Source: Salinarimonas ramus | GTDB taxonomy: Bacteria; Pseudomonadota; Alphaproteobacteria; Rhizobiales; Beijerinckiaceae | DNA: 64,000 nucleotides | NCBI RefSeq assembly: GCF_014645695.1 | Contig: NZ_BMMF01000004.1 | Coordinates: 317,261-381,260 of the forward strand | Direction: 5' to 3' | In this document: one piece after another, positions 8,874 through 16,790 of the stretch | Position numbering within the stretch: the first letter of the stretch is position 1 | How the letters are laid out: each line of letters begins with the position of its first letter | Position numbers and translations under genes: made by a program | The notes under the pieces: generated by a model | What the model was told of the DNA's origin: nothing | Databases searched by the model: none | The model's input: the letters and a program-made list of their open reading frames with translations, nothing else

Positions 8874-10694
8874 ATGGCGCTCCCTCCCCTCCTCTCCCTG
8901 CAAGACGTCGCCCTCACCTTCGGCGGCACGCCGCTGATCACGAAGGCGGAGCTCTCCGTCGCGGCCGGCGAGCGCGTGGCGCTCGTGGGGCGCAACGGCT
9001 CGGGCAAGTCGACGCTGCTCAAGATCGCCGCCGGCCTGATCGAGGCGGATGCGGGCATGCGCTTCGTCCAGCCCGGCGCCACCATCCGCTACCTGCCTCA
9101 GGAGCCCGATTTCGGCGGCCACGACACCGTGCTCGCCTATGTCGAGGCCGGCCTCGCGGAGGGCGACGACCCCTATCGCGCGCGCTACCTGCTGGAGGAG
9201 CTCGGCATGACGGGCGAGGAGCCCACCGGGTCCCTCTCCGGCGGCGAGGCGCGGCGCGCGGCGCTCGCACGCACCCTCGCCCCCTCCCCCGACATCCTGC
9301 TCCTCGACGAGCCGACGAACCACCTCGACCTGCCGGCCATCGAATGGCTGGAGACGGAGCTGAAGGCGCTGCGCGGCGCCCTCGTCCTCATCAGCCACGA
9401 CCGGCGCTTCCTGGAGACGCTCTCGAAGGCCACCGTCTGGCTCGACCGTGGCATGACGCGGCGCATGGAGGAGGGATTTTCCGGCTTCGAGGCCTGGCGC
9501 GACGCCGTGCTCGAGGAGGAGGCTCGCGACCGCCAGAAGCTCGCCCGCAAGATCGCGGCCGAGGAGGACTGGATGCGCTACGGCGTCACCGCGCGCCGCA
9601 AGCGCAACATGCGCCGCGTCGGGCTCCTCCAGGACATGCGCCGGCAGCTGCGCGAGGAGCGCCGCGCCGTCGGTCAGGTGCAGATGACGGCGTCCGAGGG
9701 GGAGACCTCCTCCAAGATCGTCATCGAGGCGAAGGGCGTCTCCAAGAGCTACGACGGCCGCGCGGTGGTGGACGATGTCTCGATCCGCATCGCGCGCGGC
9801 GATCGCCTCGGCATCGTCGGGCCCAATGGAGCCGGCAAGACGACGCTGCTGAACATGCTCACCGGGGGGCTCGCACCCGATACCGGAACGGTCACGCTCG
9901 GTGCCTCCCTGCAGATGGTCACCCTCGACCAGCGCCGCGAGAGCCTCGACCCCGATTGGACCCTCGCGGAGGCGATGACCGGCGGGCGGGGCGACCACGT
10001 CACCGTGGGCGGGCAGCAGAAGCACGTGGTCGGCTACATGCGCGACTTCCTGTTCTCGCCCGAGCAGATGCGCACCCCCCTGCGCGTCCTCTCCGGCGGC
10101 GAGCGCGGGCGCCTCATGCTGGCGCGGGCGCTGGCGAAGCCTTCCAACCTCCTCGTGCTCGACGAGCCGACGAACGATCTCGACCTCGAGACCCTCGACC
10201 TCCTCGAGGAGCTGATCGCCGACTATCAGGGCACGCTCATCCTGATCAGCCACGACCGCGACTTCCTCGACCGCGTCGTCACCTCCACCCTCGTCGCGGA
10301 GGGCGACGGGCGGTTCGTCGAATATGCCGGCGGCTACGAGGACATGGTGGCGCAGCGCGGCCATGGCATCGGCCCGCGCCGGGTCTCCCCCGCACCCGAG
10401 AAGCCGGCCGCCCCGGCCAAGCCGGCGGCGGCGAGACCCGAGCCCAAGGAGAAGAAGCGCAAGCTCTCCGGCAGCGAGAAGCACCAGCTGGGGACGCTCC
10501 CCGGCCTGATGGCCGCGCTCGAGCGCGACATCGCCAAGCTCCAGGCGGCGCTCGACGACCCCGACCTCTACACCCGCGACCCCGCCCGCTTCGAGAAGCT
10601 CACGACCCTCATGAGCAACGCCCAGACCAGGCTCGCCGAGAGCGAGGAGCGCTGGCTGGAGCTGGAGATGCTACGGGAGGAGCTGGAGGGGTGA
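8874..10694 (+). CDS. ABC-F family ATPase (Uup-like)
   Basis: About 606 residues with two ABC nucleotide-binding domains in tandem and no membrane segments. Walker A motifs are GRNGSGKST (near residue 40) and GPNGAGKTT (near residue 325). Signature motifs are LSGGEARRA and LSGGERGRL, and Walker B/D-loops are LLLDEPTNHLD and LVLDEPTNDLD. The linker is rich in Arg/Glu, and the C-terminus has a charged coiled-coil extension as in Uup. ABC-F proteins act on the ribosome; Uup-type members are linked to translation rescue and DNA transposon excision. Two in-frame ATGs exist (8865 and 8874). The second gives MALPPLLSLQDV, the usual family start. Confidence 0.93.
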   Translation: MALPPLLSLQDVALTFGGTPLITKAELSVAAGERVALVGRNGSGKSTLLKIAAGLIEADAGMRFVQPGATIRYLPQEPDFGGHDTVLAYVEAGLAEGDDPYRARYLLEELGMTGEEPTGSLSGGEARRAALARTLAPSPDILLLDEPTNHLDLPAIEWLETELKALRGALVLISHDRRFLETLSKATVWLDRGMTRRMEEGFSGFEAWRDAVLEEEARDRQKLARKIAAEEDWMRYGVTARRKRNMRRVGLLQDMRRQLREERRAVGQVQMTASEGETSSKIVIEAKGVSKSYDGRAVVDDVSIRIARGDRLGIVGPNGAGKTTLLNMLTGGLAPDTGTVTLGASLQMVTLDQRRESLDPDWTLAEAMTGGRGDHVTVGGQQKHVVGYMRDFLFSPEQMRTPLRVLSGGERGRLMLARALAKPSNLLVLDEPTNDLDLETLDLLEELIADYQGTLILISHDRDFLDRVVTSTLVAEGDGRFVEYAGGYEDMVAQRGHGIGPRRVSPAPEKPAAPAKPAAARPEPKEKKRKLSGSEKHQLGTLPGLMAALERDIAKLQAALDDPDLYTRDPARFEKLTTLMSNAQTRLAESEERWLELEMLREELEG

Positions 10695-10892
10695 TGGCGG
10701 GTGGGACGCGAAAGTTCTCTTCCCTTCGCGGACACAAGCCTGCACGAACCACTCCGAGCCGAACGTCGGAAAGAAGCTCAACCTCGCACATTCATTTGCT
10801 TATGATACAGTTTTGTTGCAATTAATACGAGCGCTCGACGATGGTCGAACCGGCTTAAATTGACGATTGACAAATTTCTGGGGAGGCCTAGC

Positions 10893-11141
10893 TTGGCACG
10901 CAAGCGGCATCCGTCGAAAGAGATCGAAGCGGTCCTCGAACAACTGGAAGCGCTCGGGTGGACGGTGATCGAAGGCAAGGGCCACGCTTGGGGCCTGCTC
11001 CGGTGCCCGACGAACAACACGGAATGCCGATGCGGCCGCTTCTGCCAGATGTCGGTCTGGTCGACGCCCCGGGATCCGGAGCGGCACGCCAAGCAGCTGA
11101 GGCAGAAAGCCCTCGCCTGCACGAAGCTCGACGAGAAGTAG
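10893..11141 (+). CDS. Small HicA-like protein with cysteine cluster (possible toxin)
   Basis: An 82-residue protein. Residues 8-40 (EIEAVLEQLEALGWTV, then GKGHAWG) resemble the double-stranded-RNA-binding-like fold of HicA toxins, with His31 placed like the catalytic His of HicA. The middle then carries cysteines at 38, 45, 47 and 51, a spacing that could bind a metal, before WSTPRDPERHAKQLRQ. The TTG at 10893 is chosen because a strong GGGGAGG ribosome-binding site lies 6 bp upstream; an in-frame TTG at 10860 has none. It is followed after 1 bp by an HTH-containing gene. The assignment to a toxin-antitoxin pair is an inference. Confidence 0.6.
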   Translation: MARKRHPSKEIEAVLEQLEALGWTVIEGKGHAWGLLRCPTNNTECRCGRFCQMSVWSTPRDPERHAKQLRQKALACTKLDEK

Positions 11142-11142
11142 G

Positions 11143-11697
11143 ATGATCATGACGGAGCCGTTCGAGTTCGAGCTCGTCTTCAGCCTTCCGGAGGGCGATC
11201 ACGACGCCTTCGCTCTCACCGATGCCGTGTTCGAGGCGGGCTTCGACGACGCTCTGGTAGGCACCGGTATACCCGGCCTCGTCGGCGTGGAGCTGGAGGC
11301 GGAGGGCGAAGATGCGCAGAGCGTGATCCTCGATGCCGCCCGTCGTCTGTCGAAGGCGCTCCCGCCGGGAACGCGGCTTCGCGAGATCCGGCCCGACCTC
11401 GTCAGCCTCGCGGACGTCGCCGAGAAGCTGAACGTGAAGAGGCAGGCGCTCGCGCAGCGCAGGATGCCACCCCCCAGCCTCGGTGGGCTGTACCGGATCG
11501 ACGAGATCGCCGCCGCACTGATCGAGGCAACGACGCCGGAGGCGGGGAGACGACGCCCGCGCTTCGACGTCGCTCCGATCCAGAAATGGCTTCGCGCCGG
11601 CTGCGCCGCCCGCCAGCTCAATGCCAAGCTCACGACCCGAGAGCTGGACCCCGTTTCCGTGGAATTCGTCCCGGCTCCCGACGACGCGAGGCGCTGA
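11143..11697 (+). CDS. HTH-domain protein paired with the HicA-like gene (possible antitoxin)
   Basis: A 184-residue protein of unrecognised family. Residues 7-80 form an alpha/beta region with acidic strands (GVELEAEGEDAQSVILDAARRL). Residues 87-108 (VSLADVAEKLNVKRQALAQRR) are a clear helix-turn-helix of the AlpA/MerR-like type, followed by GLYRIDEIAAALIEA. It begins 1 bp after the stop of the small HicA-like gene, so the two are almost surely co-translated. A DNA-binding antitoxin/regulator for that gene is the simplest reading. An ATG at 11149 is an alternative start with a better-spaced TAGGA site. Confidence 0.6.
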   Translation: MIMTEPFEFELVFSLPEGDHDAFALTDAVFEAGFDDALVGTGIPGLVGVELEAEGEDAQSVILDAARRLSKALPPGTRLREIRPDLVSLADVAEKLNVKRQALAQRRMPPPSLGGLYRIDEIAAALIEATTPEAGRRRPRFDVAPIQKWLRAGCAARQLNAKLTTRELDPVSVEFVPAPDDARR

Positions 11698-11809
11698 CGG
11701 GCGAGATGACGTTCGGCGACTGCCGGTGCGCGGAAGGAGAACGGACGCACATCGGCCGGCGGCGTCCGCTGATGCGCGGAAAAGCCGCCGGCGGCTTGGA
11801 TCCACTCAC

Positions 11810-11831
11810 AAAAAACGCCGCTCTGCGGCGG
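11810..11831 (-). terminator. Rho-independent terminator of dksA
   Basis: On the minus strand a GCCGC-rich stem (11816-11821 pairing with 11825-11830) is followed by a run of six T residues (11815-11810). It lies just downstream of the dksA stop and is a textbook intrinsic terminator. Confidence 0.85.
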
Positions 11832-11843
11832 CGTGGGGATCGG

Positions 11844-12263
11844 TCAGTCGTCGCGGTGGACGCGTTCGTTGCGCTCGTGGCGCTCCTGCGCCTCGAGCGA
11901 GAGCGTCGCGATCGGTCGCGCCTCGAGGCGCTTCAGGGAGATCGGCTCGCCGGTCTCCTCGCAATAGCCGTAGGAGCCGTCCTCGATACGGGCGAGCGCC
12001 GCGTCGATCTTCGAGATGAGCTTGCGCTGGCGATCGCGGGCGCGGAGCTCGATGGCGCGGTCGGTCTCCGAGGAGGCGCGATCGGCGATGTCGGGGTGGT
12101 TCTCGTTCTCGCTCTGGAGCGTGGCGAGCGTCTCGGACGACTCGCGGATGATGTCCTGCTTCCACTGATGGAGCTTGCGACGGAAATATTCCCGCTGCCG
12201 CTCGTTCATGAAGGGCTCGTCCTCGGTGGGACGGTAACCCTGGTCGATGAGGGTGTTCGACAT
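11844..12263 (-). CDS. dksA: RNA polymerase-binding transcription factor DksA
   Basis: The 139-residue protein works with ppGpp at RNA polymerase to adjust rRNA and amino acid gene promoters. It has the coiled-coil with the acidic tip region (SETLATLQSENENHPDIADRASSETDR) and the C-terminal globular part GSYGYCEETGEPI...LEARP. Only one of the four zinc-binding cysteines remains (in GYCEET); the second pair position reads LSLEAQERHE. That loss is usual for alphaproteobacterial DksA. It has its own terminator and a 224-bp upstream region that also ends the fliX gene. Confidence 0.95.
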   Translation of the reverse strand: MSNTLIDQGYRPTEDEPFMNERQREYFRRKLHQWKQDIIRESSETLATLQSENENHPDIADRASSETDRAIELRARDRQRKLISKIDAALARIEDGSYGYCEETGEPISLKRLEARPIATLSLEAQERHERNERVHRDD

Positions 12264-12487
12264 GATGACACTTCTCGCTGCCGTCGCGCCCTAGACCGCG
12301 CTGAACCTGCGCCCGCCGGACCCGCCCTCGGGCGCGGCTCCTTATAGCGGAGCGACCGCAGCGGGACAATCGACAAAAGCCGAGGAATTTCGTCGGCAAT
12401 CGCTAGGTTTGCACTGCAACATCAGCCGGTCGGCGCGATTTCAACCGATTCGGAAGCCGACTTCGCGCCGACCTGCCGTAGGGACAC

Positions 12488-12919
12488 TCAAATCCGCCCG
12501 TCGCGACCCTCGCGGGCGGCGAGCTTGGCCATTTCCACCTCGGCGCGAAGCTCGATCTGGGAAAGGATGGCGTCGAGGCGCGGGTCGCCGCTCGTCTCGC
12601 GGCGCTCGGTCAGGCGCTCGGCGATGCGCTTCATGTCCTCGGGGCCGACGCGCCCCGACAGGATCGCCGCCTTGAGCCGGTCGAGCCCGTCGAGCAGCTC
12701 CTGGCCACGTCGCGCGGCGCGGCGGCGGCGCTCGCCGGGATCCTCCTCACCCTGGAGCGCGAGGATGGCGTCGAGGCTCGTCGTCGGGCCGACCGCCGAG
12801 GAGCGCGCGGTGGAGGCGCTCGCCGGCGTTTCGTCCACCGAGAAGCCGCTCGACCCGCTCGAGCGGCGCGACCCGGAGACGGACGGCATCGGCACGCCCG
12901 GCTTGCCCTCGATGCGCAT
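12488..12919 (-). CDS. fliX: Flagellar assembly regulator FliX
   Basis: The 143-residue protein begins MRIEGKPG, then a Ser/Ala-rich linker, and carries the conserved C-terminal helical part LLDGLDRLKAAILSGRV...RLDAILSQIELRAEVEMAKL typical of FliX. In Caulobacter, FliX couples assembly of early flagellar structures to activity of the sigma54 activator FlbD. Here it faces flgI divergently across 225 bp, the same neighbourhood seen in other alphaproteobacteria. That intergenic region carries a sigma54-type promoter directed at flgI. Confidence 0.9.
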   Translation of the reverse strand: MRIEGKPGVPMPSVSGSRRSSGSSGFSVDETPASASTARSSAVGPTTSLDAILALQGEEDPGERRRRAARRGQELLDGLDRLKAAILSGRVGPEDMKRIAERLTERRETSGDPRLDAILSQIELRAEVEMAKLAAREGRDGRI

Positions 12920-13099
12920 GGTCGTGTCCTCCGGTCCCCTCGCCCCGTCGGCGTCCGGACGATCCTCGCCGCATCATGGTTAACGAAGCGTTGACGCATC
13001 GGCAGAACCTGCCGGGGACGGCCGGTCCTGCCCGGCGGCCCGCCGCCTTCCGCCGCGCTCCCCATCCACGAAAGCCCGGCGCCGTATGGCGTTTACGCC

Positions 13100-13114
13100 T
13101 GGCACGGACTTCGC
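13100..13114 (+). promoter_or_regulatory. Sigma54 (-24/-12) promoter candidate for flgI
   Basis: The sequence TGGCACGGACTTCGC has the -24 GG (13101-13102) and -12 GC (13113-13114) separated by exactly 10 bp. It matches the sigma54 consensus TGGCACG-N4-TTGC at all but one position (TCGC for TTGC). It lies about 30 bp ahead of the flgI start, which has an AGGAGG ribosome-binding site. Neighbouring fliX encodes a regulator of the sigma54 activator FlbD, which supports the call. Confidence 0.7.
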
Positions 13115-13144
13115 GAGACCGTGCGTGTCCAGGAGGAAGGCACC

Positions 13145-14317
13145 ATGGTCCGGCTCGCCCGCAGGTTCGCTCACGTCCGCTTCGCGCTCGTCGCGCTGAC
13201 GACGTTGGCGCTCGCGCTCCCTCCCCTGCTCGCGGCCCCGCCGGCGCAGGCCGACGCGGTGCGCCCGCTCACCACGCTGTCGCGGATCAAGGACCTCGCC
13301 GACATCGAGGGCGTGCGCCAGAACCAGCTCGTCGGCTACGGCCTCGTCGTGGGCCTCAACGGCACCGGCGACACGCTCAACAATTCGCCCTTCACCCGCC
13401 AGTCGCTCACCGCGATGCTGGAGCGGCTGGGCGTCAACACCCGCGGCGAGAACCTGCGTACCGCCAACGTCGCCGCCGTGATGGTGACGGCGAACCTGCC
13501 CGCCTTCTCGACGCAGGGCACCCGCCTCGACGTCACGGTCTCGGCGCTGGGCGATTCCTCCTCGCTCCAGGGCGGCACGCTGCTCGTCACGCCGCTGCTC
13601 GGCGCCGACGGCGAGGTCTACGCGGTGGCGCAGGGCCCCGTCGCCATCGCCGGCTTCTCGGCGGAGGGCGCCGCCGCCTCGGTGACGCAGGGCGTCCCCA
13701 CGGTGGGGCGCATCGCCAACGGCGCGCTCATCGAGCGCGAGATCGAGTTCCGCCTCGACGTGCAGAGGGGCCTGCGGCTCGCTTTGCGCAACCCCGACTT
13801 CACCACCGCGCGCCGCATGGCGGCGGCCATCAACGCCTTCATGGGCGAGGGCACGGCCGAGCCGCTCAACCCCTCCTCCGTCGCGATCCGCGTGCCGGCG
13901 AACTATCCCGGCAACATCGTCGCGCTCCTCACCGACATCGAGCAGCTGCGCGTCGAGCCCGACCAGCCCGCTCGCGTCGTCATCGACGAGCGCTCGGGCA
14001 TCATCGTGATGGGACGCGACGTGCGCGTCTCGCAGGTGGCGGTGGCGCAGGGGAACCTGACGGTGACGATCTCCGAGCAGCCGCAGGTCTCCCAGCCCGA
14101 TCCGCTCTCGCTGGGCGAGACCGTGGTCGTGCCCCGCACGGGCGTGCAGGTCGACGTCGACGGCGACCAGCGCCTCGCCATCGTCGACACCGGCGTCTCG
14201 CTGCGCGAGCTCGTCGACGGGCTCAACGCGCTCGGCGTCGGACCGCGCGACCTCATCGCCATCCTCCAGGCGATCAAGGCGGCCGGCGCGCTCCAGGCCG
14301 AGATCGAGGTGATGTGA
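13145..14317 (+). CDS. flgI: Flagellar P-ring protein FlgI
   Basis: The 390-residue protein assembles into the periplasmic P ring around the flagellar rod. It has a Sec signal peptide (hydrophobic stretch ending at AQA near residue 36) and the conserved blocks RIKDLADIEGVRQNQLVGYGLVVGL (first part), LQGGTLLVTPLLGADGEVYAVAQG and a C-terminal GVGPRDLIAILQAIKAAGAL. ATG 13145 is chosen over an upstream ATG because AGGAGG lies 9 bp before it and it gives a proper signal peptide. It overlaps the following rod-binding gene by one base (TGATG). Confidence 0.97.
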   Translation: MVRLARRFAHVRFALVALTTLALALPPLLAAPPAQADAVRPLTTLSRIKDLADIEGVRQNQLVGYGLVVGLNGTGDTLNNSPFTRQSLTAMLERLGVNTRGENLRTANVAAVMVTANLPAFSTQGTRLDVTVSALGDSSSLQGGTLLVTPLLGADGEVYAVAQGPVAIAGFSAEGAAASVTQGVPTVGRIANGALIEREIEFRLDVQRGLRLALRNPDFTTARRMAAAINAFMGEGTAEPLNPSSVAIRVPANYPGNIVALLTDIEQLRVEPDQPARVVIDERSGIIVMGRDVRVSQVAVAQGNLTVTISEQPQVSQPDPLSLGETVVVPRTGVQVDVDGDQRLAIVDTGVSLRELVDGLNALGVGPRDLIAILQAIKAAGALQAEIEVM

Positions 14318-14673
14318 TGAACACGGCGCTCACCACCTACGCCGCGACCCAGGGCGGCCTCGCCCAGCGTCTCGAGAGCGCTCGCGCCGGAATCGAGCGC
14401 GCCGGCGCCGCGGGCGGCGACGTCTCCCCCGAGCGTGCCTCCCGCGCCCGAGAGACCGCGGAGGAGTTCGAATCGATGCTGCTGGAGGAGATGCTCGGGC
14501 GCGTCTTCGAGAGCGTCGGCGACACCGGCTTCTTCGGCGAGGCCGGGCCGGGTGCCGGCATGTATCGTTCGATGCTCGTCAAGGAATATGCGGGCATGAT
14601 CGCGAAGAGCGGCGGCATCGGCCTCGCCGATCAGGTCTATTCCGAGATCCTCAAGCTGCAGGAGGCCGCCTGA
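14317..14673 (+). CDS. Rod-binding protein (FlgJ N-domain type, CheL)
   Basis: A 118-residue protein equal to the N-terminal rod-binding domain of FlgJ without the muramidase domain. Key parts are the EEFESMLLEEMLGRVFESVGD helix, GAGMYRSMLVKEYAGMIAKSGGIGLAD and the C-terminal helix. In alphaproteobacteria this stand-alone version, often called CheL, sits beside flgI and acts as a scaffold or cap for rod assembly. Peptidoglycan cleavage for rod passage may come from the separate transglycosylase at 21548-22123. The start overlaps the flgI stop by one base. Confidence 0.9.
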   Translation: MNTALTTYAATQGGLAQRLESARAGIERAGAAGGDVSPERASRARETAEEFESMLLEEMLGRVFESVGDTGFFGEAGPGAGMYRSMLVKEYAGMIAKSGGIGLADQVYSEILKLQEAA

Positions 14674-14674
14674 C

Positions 14675-15178
14675 ATGTGGGCCGACGAACAGAACAGAGC
14701 CGGCGCGCCGGCGCCGCGCGTCGCCACGCGCGAGGCCGCGGGCGCCCTCGTCGAGGAGGTGCGCGAGACCATGCGCGAGCTCGAGAAGCTGCTCGAGGTG
14801 GAGACCGCGCACCTGCGCGCCGGGCGCATCCGCGACGGGCTGTCGGACGAGGCGCGCAAGGGCGCGCTCACCTCGCGCTACGTGCAGGGGCTGGAGGCGC
14901 TCAAAGCCAACGCGGTCGCCCTCGCGCGCTTCGTGCCGGAGGCGCTGGAGCGGCTCAAGGCCGAGCACGCCGCCTTCCAGCGCACCATCGAGACGAACCA
15001 GGTGGTGCTCGCCACCGCCCGCGCCGTCTCGGAGGGGCTGGTGCGCTCGCTCTCCGGCGAATTGTCGGGCGGCGCCTCGCCTTCGGGATACGGGCCGCAG
15101 GGCGCCCGCCCCGGTGCGGCCTACGGCCAGGGCCCCGCGCGCGGCGGCTCGCCGCTCGTCGTCTCCCGCAGCCTCTGA
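14675..15178 (+). CDS. FlgN/FlbY-like flagellar export chaperone
   Basis: The 167-residue protein is mostly alpha-helical for residues 20-125 (long charged helices around LVEEVRETMRELEKLLEVE and the LKAEHAAFQRTIETNQVVLATA stretch), then has a Gly/Pro/Ser-rich tail. This matches the FlgN/FlbY type that chaperones hook-filament junction proteins. It begins 1 bp after the rod-binding gene, completing the flgI-cheL-flgN unit. Family identity is by pattern and context; similarity in this family is low. Confidence 0.7.
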   Translation: MWADEQNRAGAPAPRVATREAAGALVEEVRETMRELEKLLEVETAHLRAGRIRDGLSDEARKGALTSRYVQGLEALKANAVALARFVPEALERLKAEHAAFQRTIETNQVVLATARAVSEGLVRSLSGELSGGASPSGYGPQGARPGAAYGQGPARGGSPLVVSRSL

Positions 15179-15332
15179 CGCACGCGGAGCCGAGCGCGCC
15201 GGAGCGGCCGAGATACCGATGCTTTGGAGCGGAAAAAACGTGCTCGCGTTTACCGTTTCCTTAAACCTCCCGTTCAGCGGCGCCGGCTAGGCTCGTCCAT
15301 GGCCAGAAGGCCGTATCGACAGGAGGCCCGTC

Positions 15333-15722
15333 ATGGACGTCGGCAGCGTTCAGAAGGCGCAAGCCGCTCCGAGCCCGCGGCAGGCGGTCAATCTCTCCGC
15401 CGTCAGCGCCGTTCAGAGACCCGACAGCGCCGCCCCGGCGAGACCGGTGGCGACGGAGCTCGATCCGTCCCGCAGCGTCACGCAAGTGGCCGAGAGCGAG
15501 GCGGTTCGCCTCGACACGAGCCCCGGCGCGGAGGAGCGCGCCGCCCTCGACGCGGCGATGAAGCGCGTCCTCGCCCGGCGCACCGAGATCGACGAGCCCA
15601 CGAACACCGTCGTCACCCGCAAGGTCGACACCCGCTCCGGCGAGGTGGTGGAGCAGGTGCCGGCCGAGATGCTGCTCAAGCTGCGCGCCTACATCCGCGG
15701 CGTCCCGCCGGGCTCGTCCTGA
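15333..15722 (+). CDS. FlaG-like flagellar protein
   Basis: The 129-residue protein has a low-complexity Ala/Ser/Pro-rich N-terminus and a C-terminal core, NTVVTRKVDTRSGEVVEQVPAEMLLKLRAY. The pattern of a strand, a GEVVEQ(I/V)P turn and a helix is that of FlaG, a protein affecting flagellar filament length. An AGGAGG site lies 6-12 bp ahead of ATG 15333. It stands alone between the flgI operon and the convergent flaF, and a strong hairpin follows. Confidence 0.7.
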   Translation: MDVGSVQKAQAAPSPRQAVNLSAVSAVQRPDSAAPARPVATELDPSRSVTQVAESEAVRLDTSPGAEERAALDAAMKRVLARRTEIDEPTNTVVTRKVDTRSGEVVEQVPAEMLLKLRAYIRGVPPGSS

Positions 15723-15750
15723 GGCGTTTCCCGCTTCGCCGACCCTTCGA

Positions 15751-15793
15751 CGAGAGAAGGCCGGGCCCGCCCCTTCGGCGGCCCGGCCTCTCG
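15751..15793. terminator. Bidirectional hairpin terminator between flaG-like gene and flaF
   Basis: A long inverted repeat (CGAGAG/GGCCGGGC arms with a two-base AA bulge on the left, closing around CCCGCCCCTTCGGCGG) lies between convergent genes. The plus-strand exit is followed by TCGTTTG. Placement and stability fit a shared terminator. Confidence 0.7.
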
Positions 15794-15817
15794 TCGTTTG
15801 CATTGGCGAGCGTCGGA

Positions 15818-16189
15818 TCAGCCGGCCGGCTGTCCGCGCAGGCCCGCGGCTATGTCGACGTTGATCGAGACGAGGATGTCGAGGCGCTCGGGCGCCGGCT
15901 TCTCGTAGACCTCGTCCATGCGCCGGAAGACGAACACGCCGAGGCTCGCGAGATTGCTCTTCAGCTCCCGCGGCAGCGGGTTCTCGACGTCGACGATGGA
16001 CGGCAGGAAGACCGACCAGATGCGCTTGTTGTACTCGAGCGCCTCGTCGAGGAGGCTCGTCTCCGCGAAGCGTTCGCGGGCGGCCTGCAGCTTGGCGGCG
16101 GCACGCATGAAGAGATCGGCCTCCAGCTCGCGCTGGTCGACCTTCGCCGTCTTCGCCGTGCTGGCGTAGGCCTGGGCGGCGTTGTGCAT
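15818..16189 (-). CDS. flaF: Flagellar biosynthesis regulator FlaF
   Basis: The 123-residue protein has the FlaF family pattern: N-terminal QAYASTAKTAKVDQRELEADLFMRAAAKL, then ALEYNKRIWSVFLPSIVDVENPLP and a C-terminal helix. In Caulobacter and Brucella FlaF promotes flagellin synthesis or export and opposes FlbT. It follows flbT on the minus strand (gap 76 bp), downstream of a flagellin gene, so the unit reads fla-flbT-flaF. Confidence 0.92.
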   Translation of the reverse strand: MHNAAQAYASTAKTAKVDQRELEADLFMRAAAKLQAARERFAETSLLDEALEYNKRIWSVFLPSIVDVENPLPRELKSNLASLGVFVFRRMDEVYEKPAPERLDILVSINVDIAAGLRGQPAG

Positions 16190-16265
16190 GAAGAACCCCC
16201 GACTGGACTGCCGGCTCGATGATGCCGGTGCGAACTTAAGGGTGCGTTTCTACGCCGGGGAAGAA

Positions 16266-16664
16266 TCACGCGGCCTTCTGCGCGTGGGCGATGACGGACG
16301 CCTCGTAGCCGATCAGCTTGCGGCAGATCTTGAGCGCGCCGTAGAGATTGCCGGCGACGAAGCGCTCGGCGATCGCCTCGAGGAAGCGCTTCGTCGAGGG
16401 CGCCGCGCCGACGATCTGGGCGGCGATCTCGCGGAACGGGCCGGACGCCTCCTCGAAGCTCATCTCCTCGAGATAGACCTGCTCGAGCACGAGGTAGAGC
16501 TTCTTGCAGACGGTGTCCGCCTGCTCGGGCGTGATCACGTCCTTGCAGCGCAGGATCGGCGCGCGCCCGTCCACGACGAAGGTGGTGCGGCTCGGGCCGT
16601 TGGTGAGCGCGACCTTGCCGATGATGATCCGCTCGTTCGGCTTGAGCTCGATGCGCAAAGCCAT
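16266..16664 (-). CDS. flbT: Flagellin mRNA regulator FlbT
   Basis: The 132-residue protein starts MALRIELKPNERIIIGKVALTNG, the FlbT signature, with FVVDGRAPILRCKDVIT and the C-terminal FVAGNLYGALKICRKLI. FlbT binds the 5' region of flagellin mRNA and controls its stability or translation in Caulobacter. It lies 126 bp downstream of the first flagellin gene; a long hairpin falls in that gap. Confidence 0.94.
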   Translation of the reverse strand: MALRIELKPNERIIIGKVALTNGPSRTTFVVDGRAPILRCKDVITPEQADTVCKKLYLVLEQVYLEEMSFEEASGPFREIAAQIVGAAPSTKRFLEAIAERFVAGNLYGALKICRKLIGYEASVIAHAQKAA

Positions 16665-16731
16665 GGCAGGCCCCTTTCGAGTTGTCCGTCGCGAACGGTA
16701 GGCCGCGCGTGGTTAACGCCGGCTTAAGCGG

Positions 16732-16767
16732 CGAGCGCCGCGCCCCCTCGCGGGAGCGCGGCGCTCG
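16732..16767 (-). terminator. Hairpin between flagellin gene and flbT
   Basis: A perfect 12-bp inverted repeat (16732-16743 and 16756-16767, 12-base loop) lies just after the flagellin stop. There is no T run on the minus strand, so it may stabilise the 3' end of the abundant flagellin mRNA or attenuate transcription into flbT rather than terminate fully. Confidence 0.55.
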
Positions 16768-16790
16768 GGTCTTCGTCGTCGCGAGAGCGA

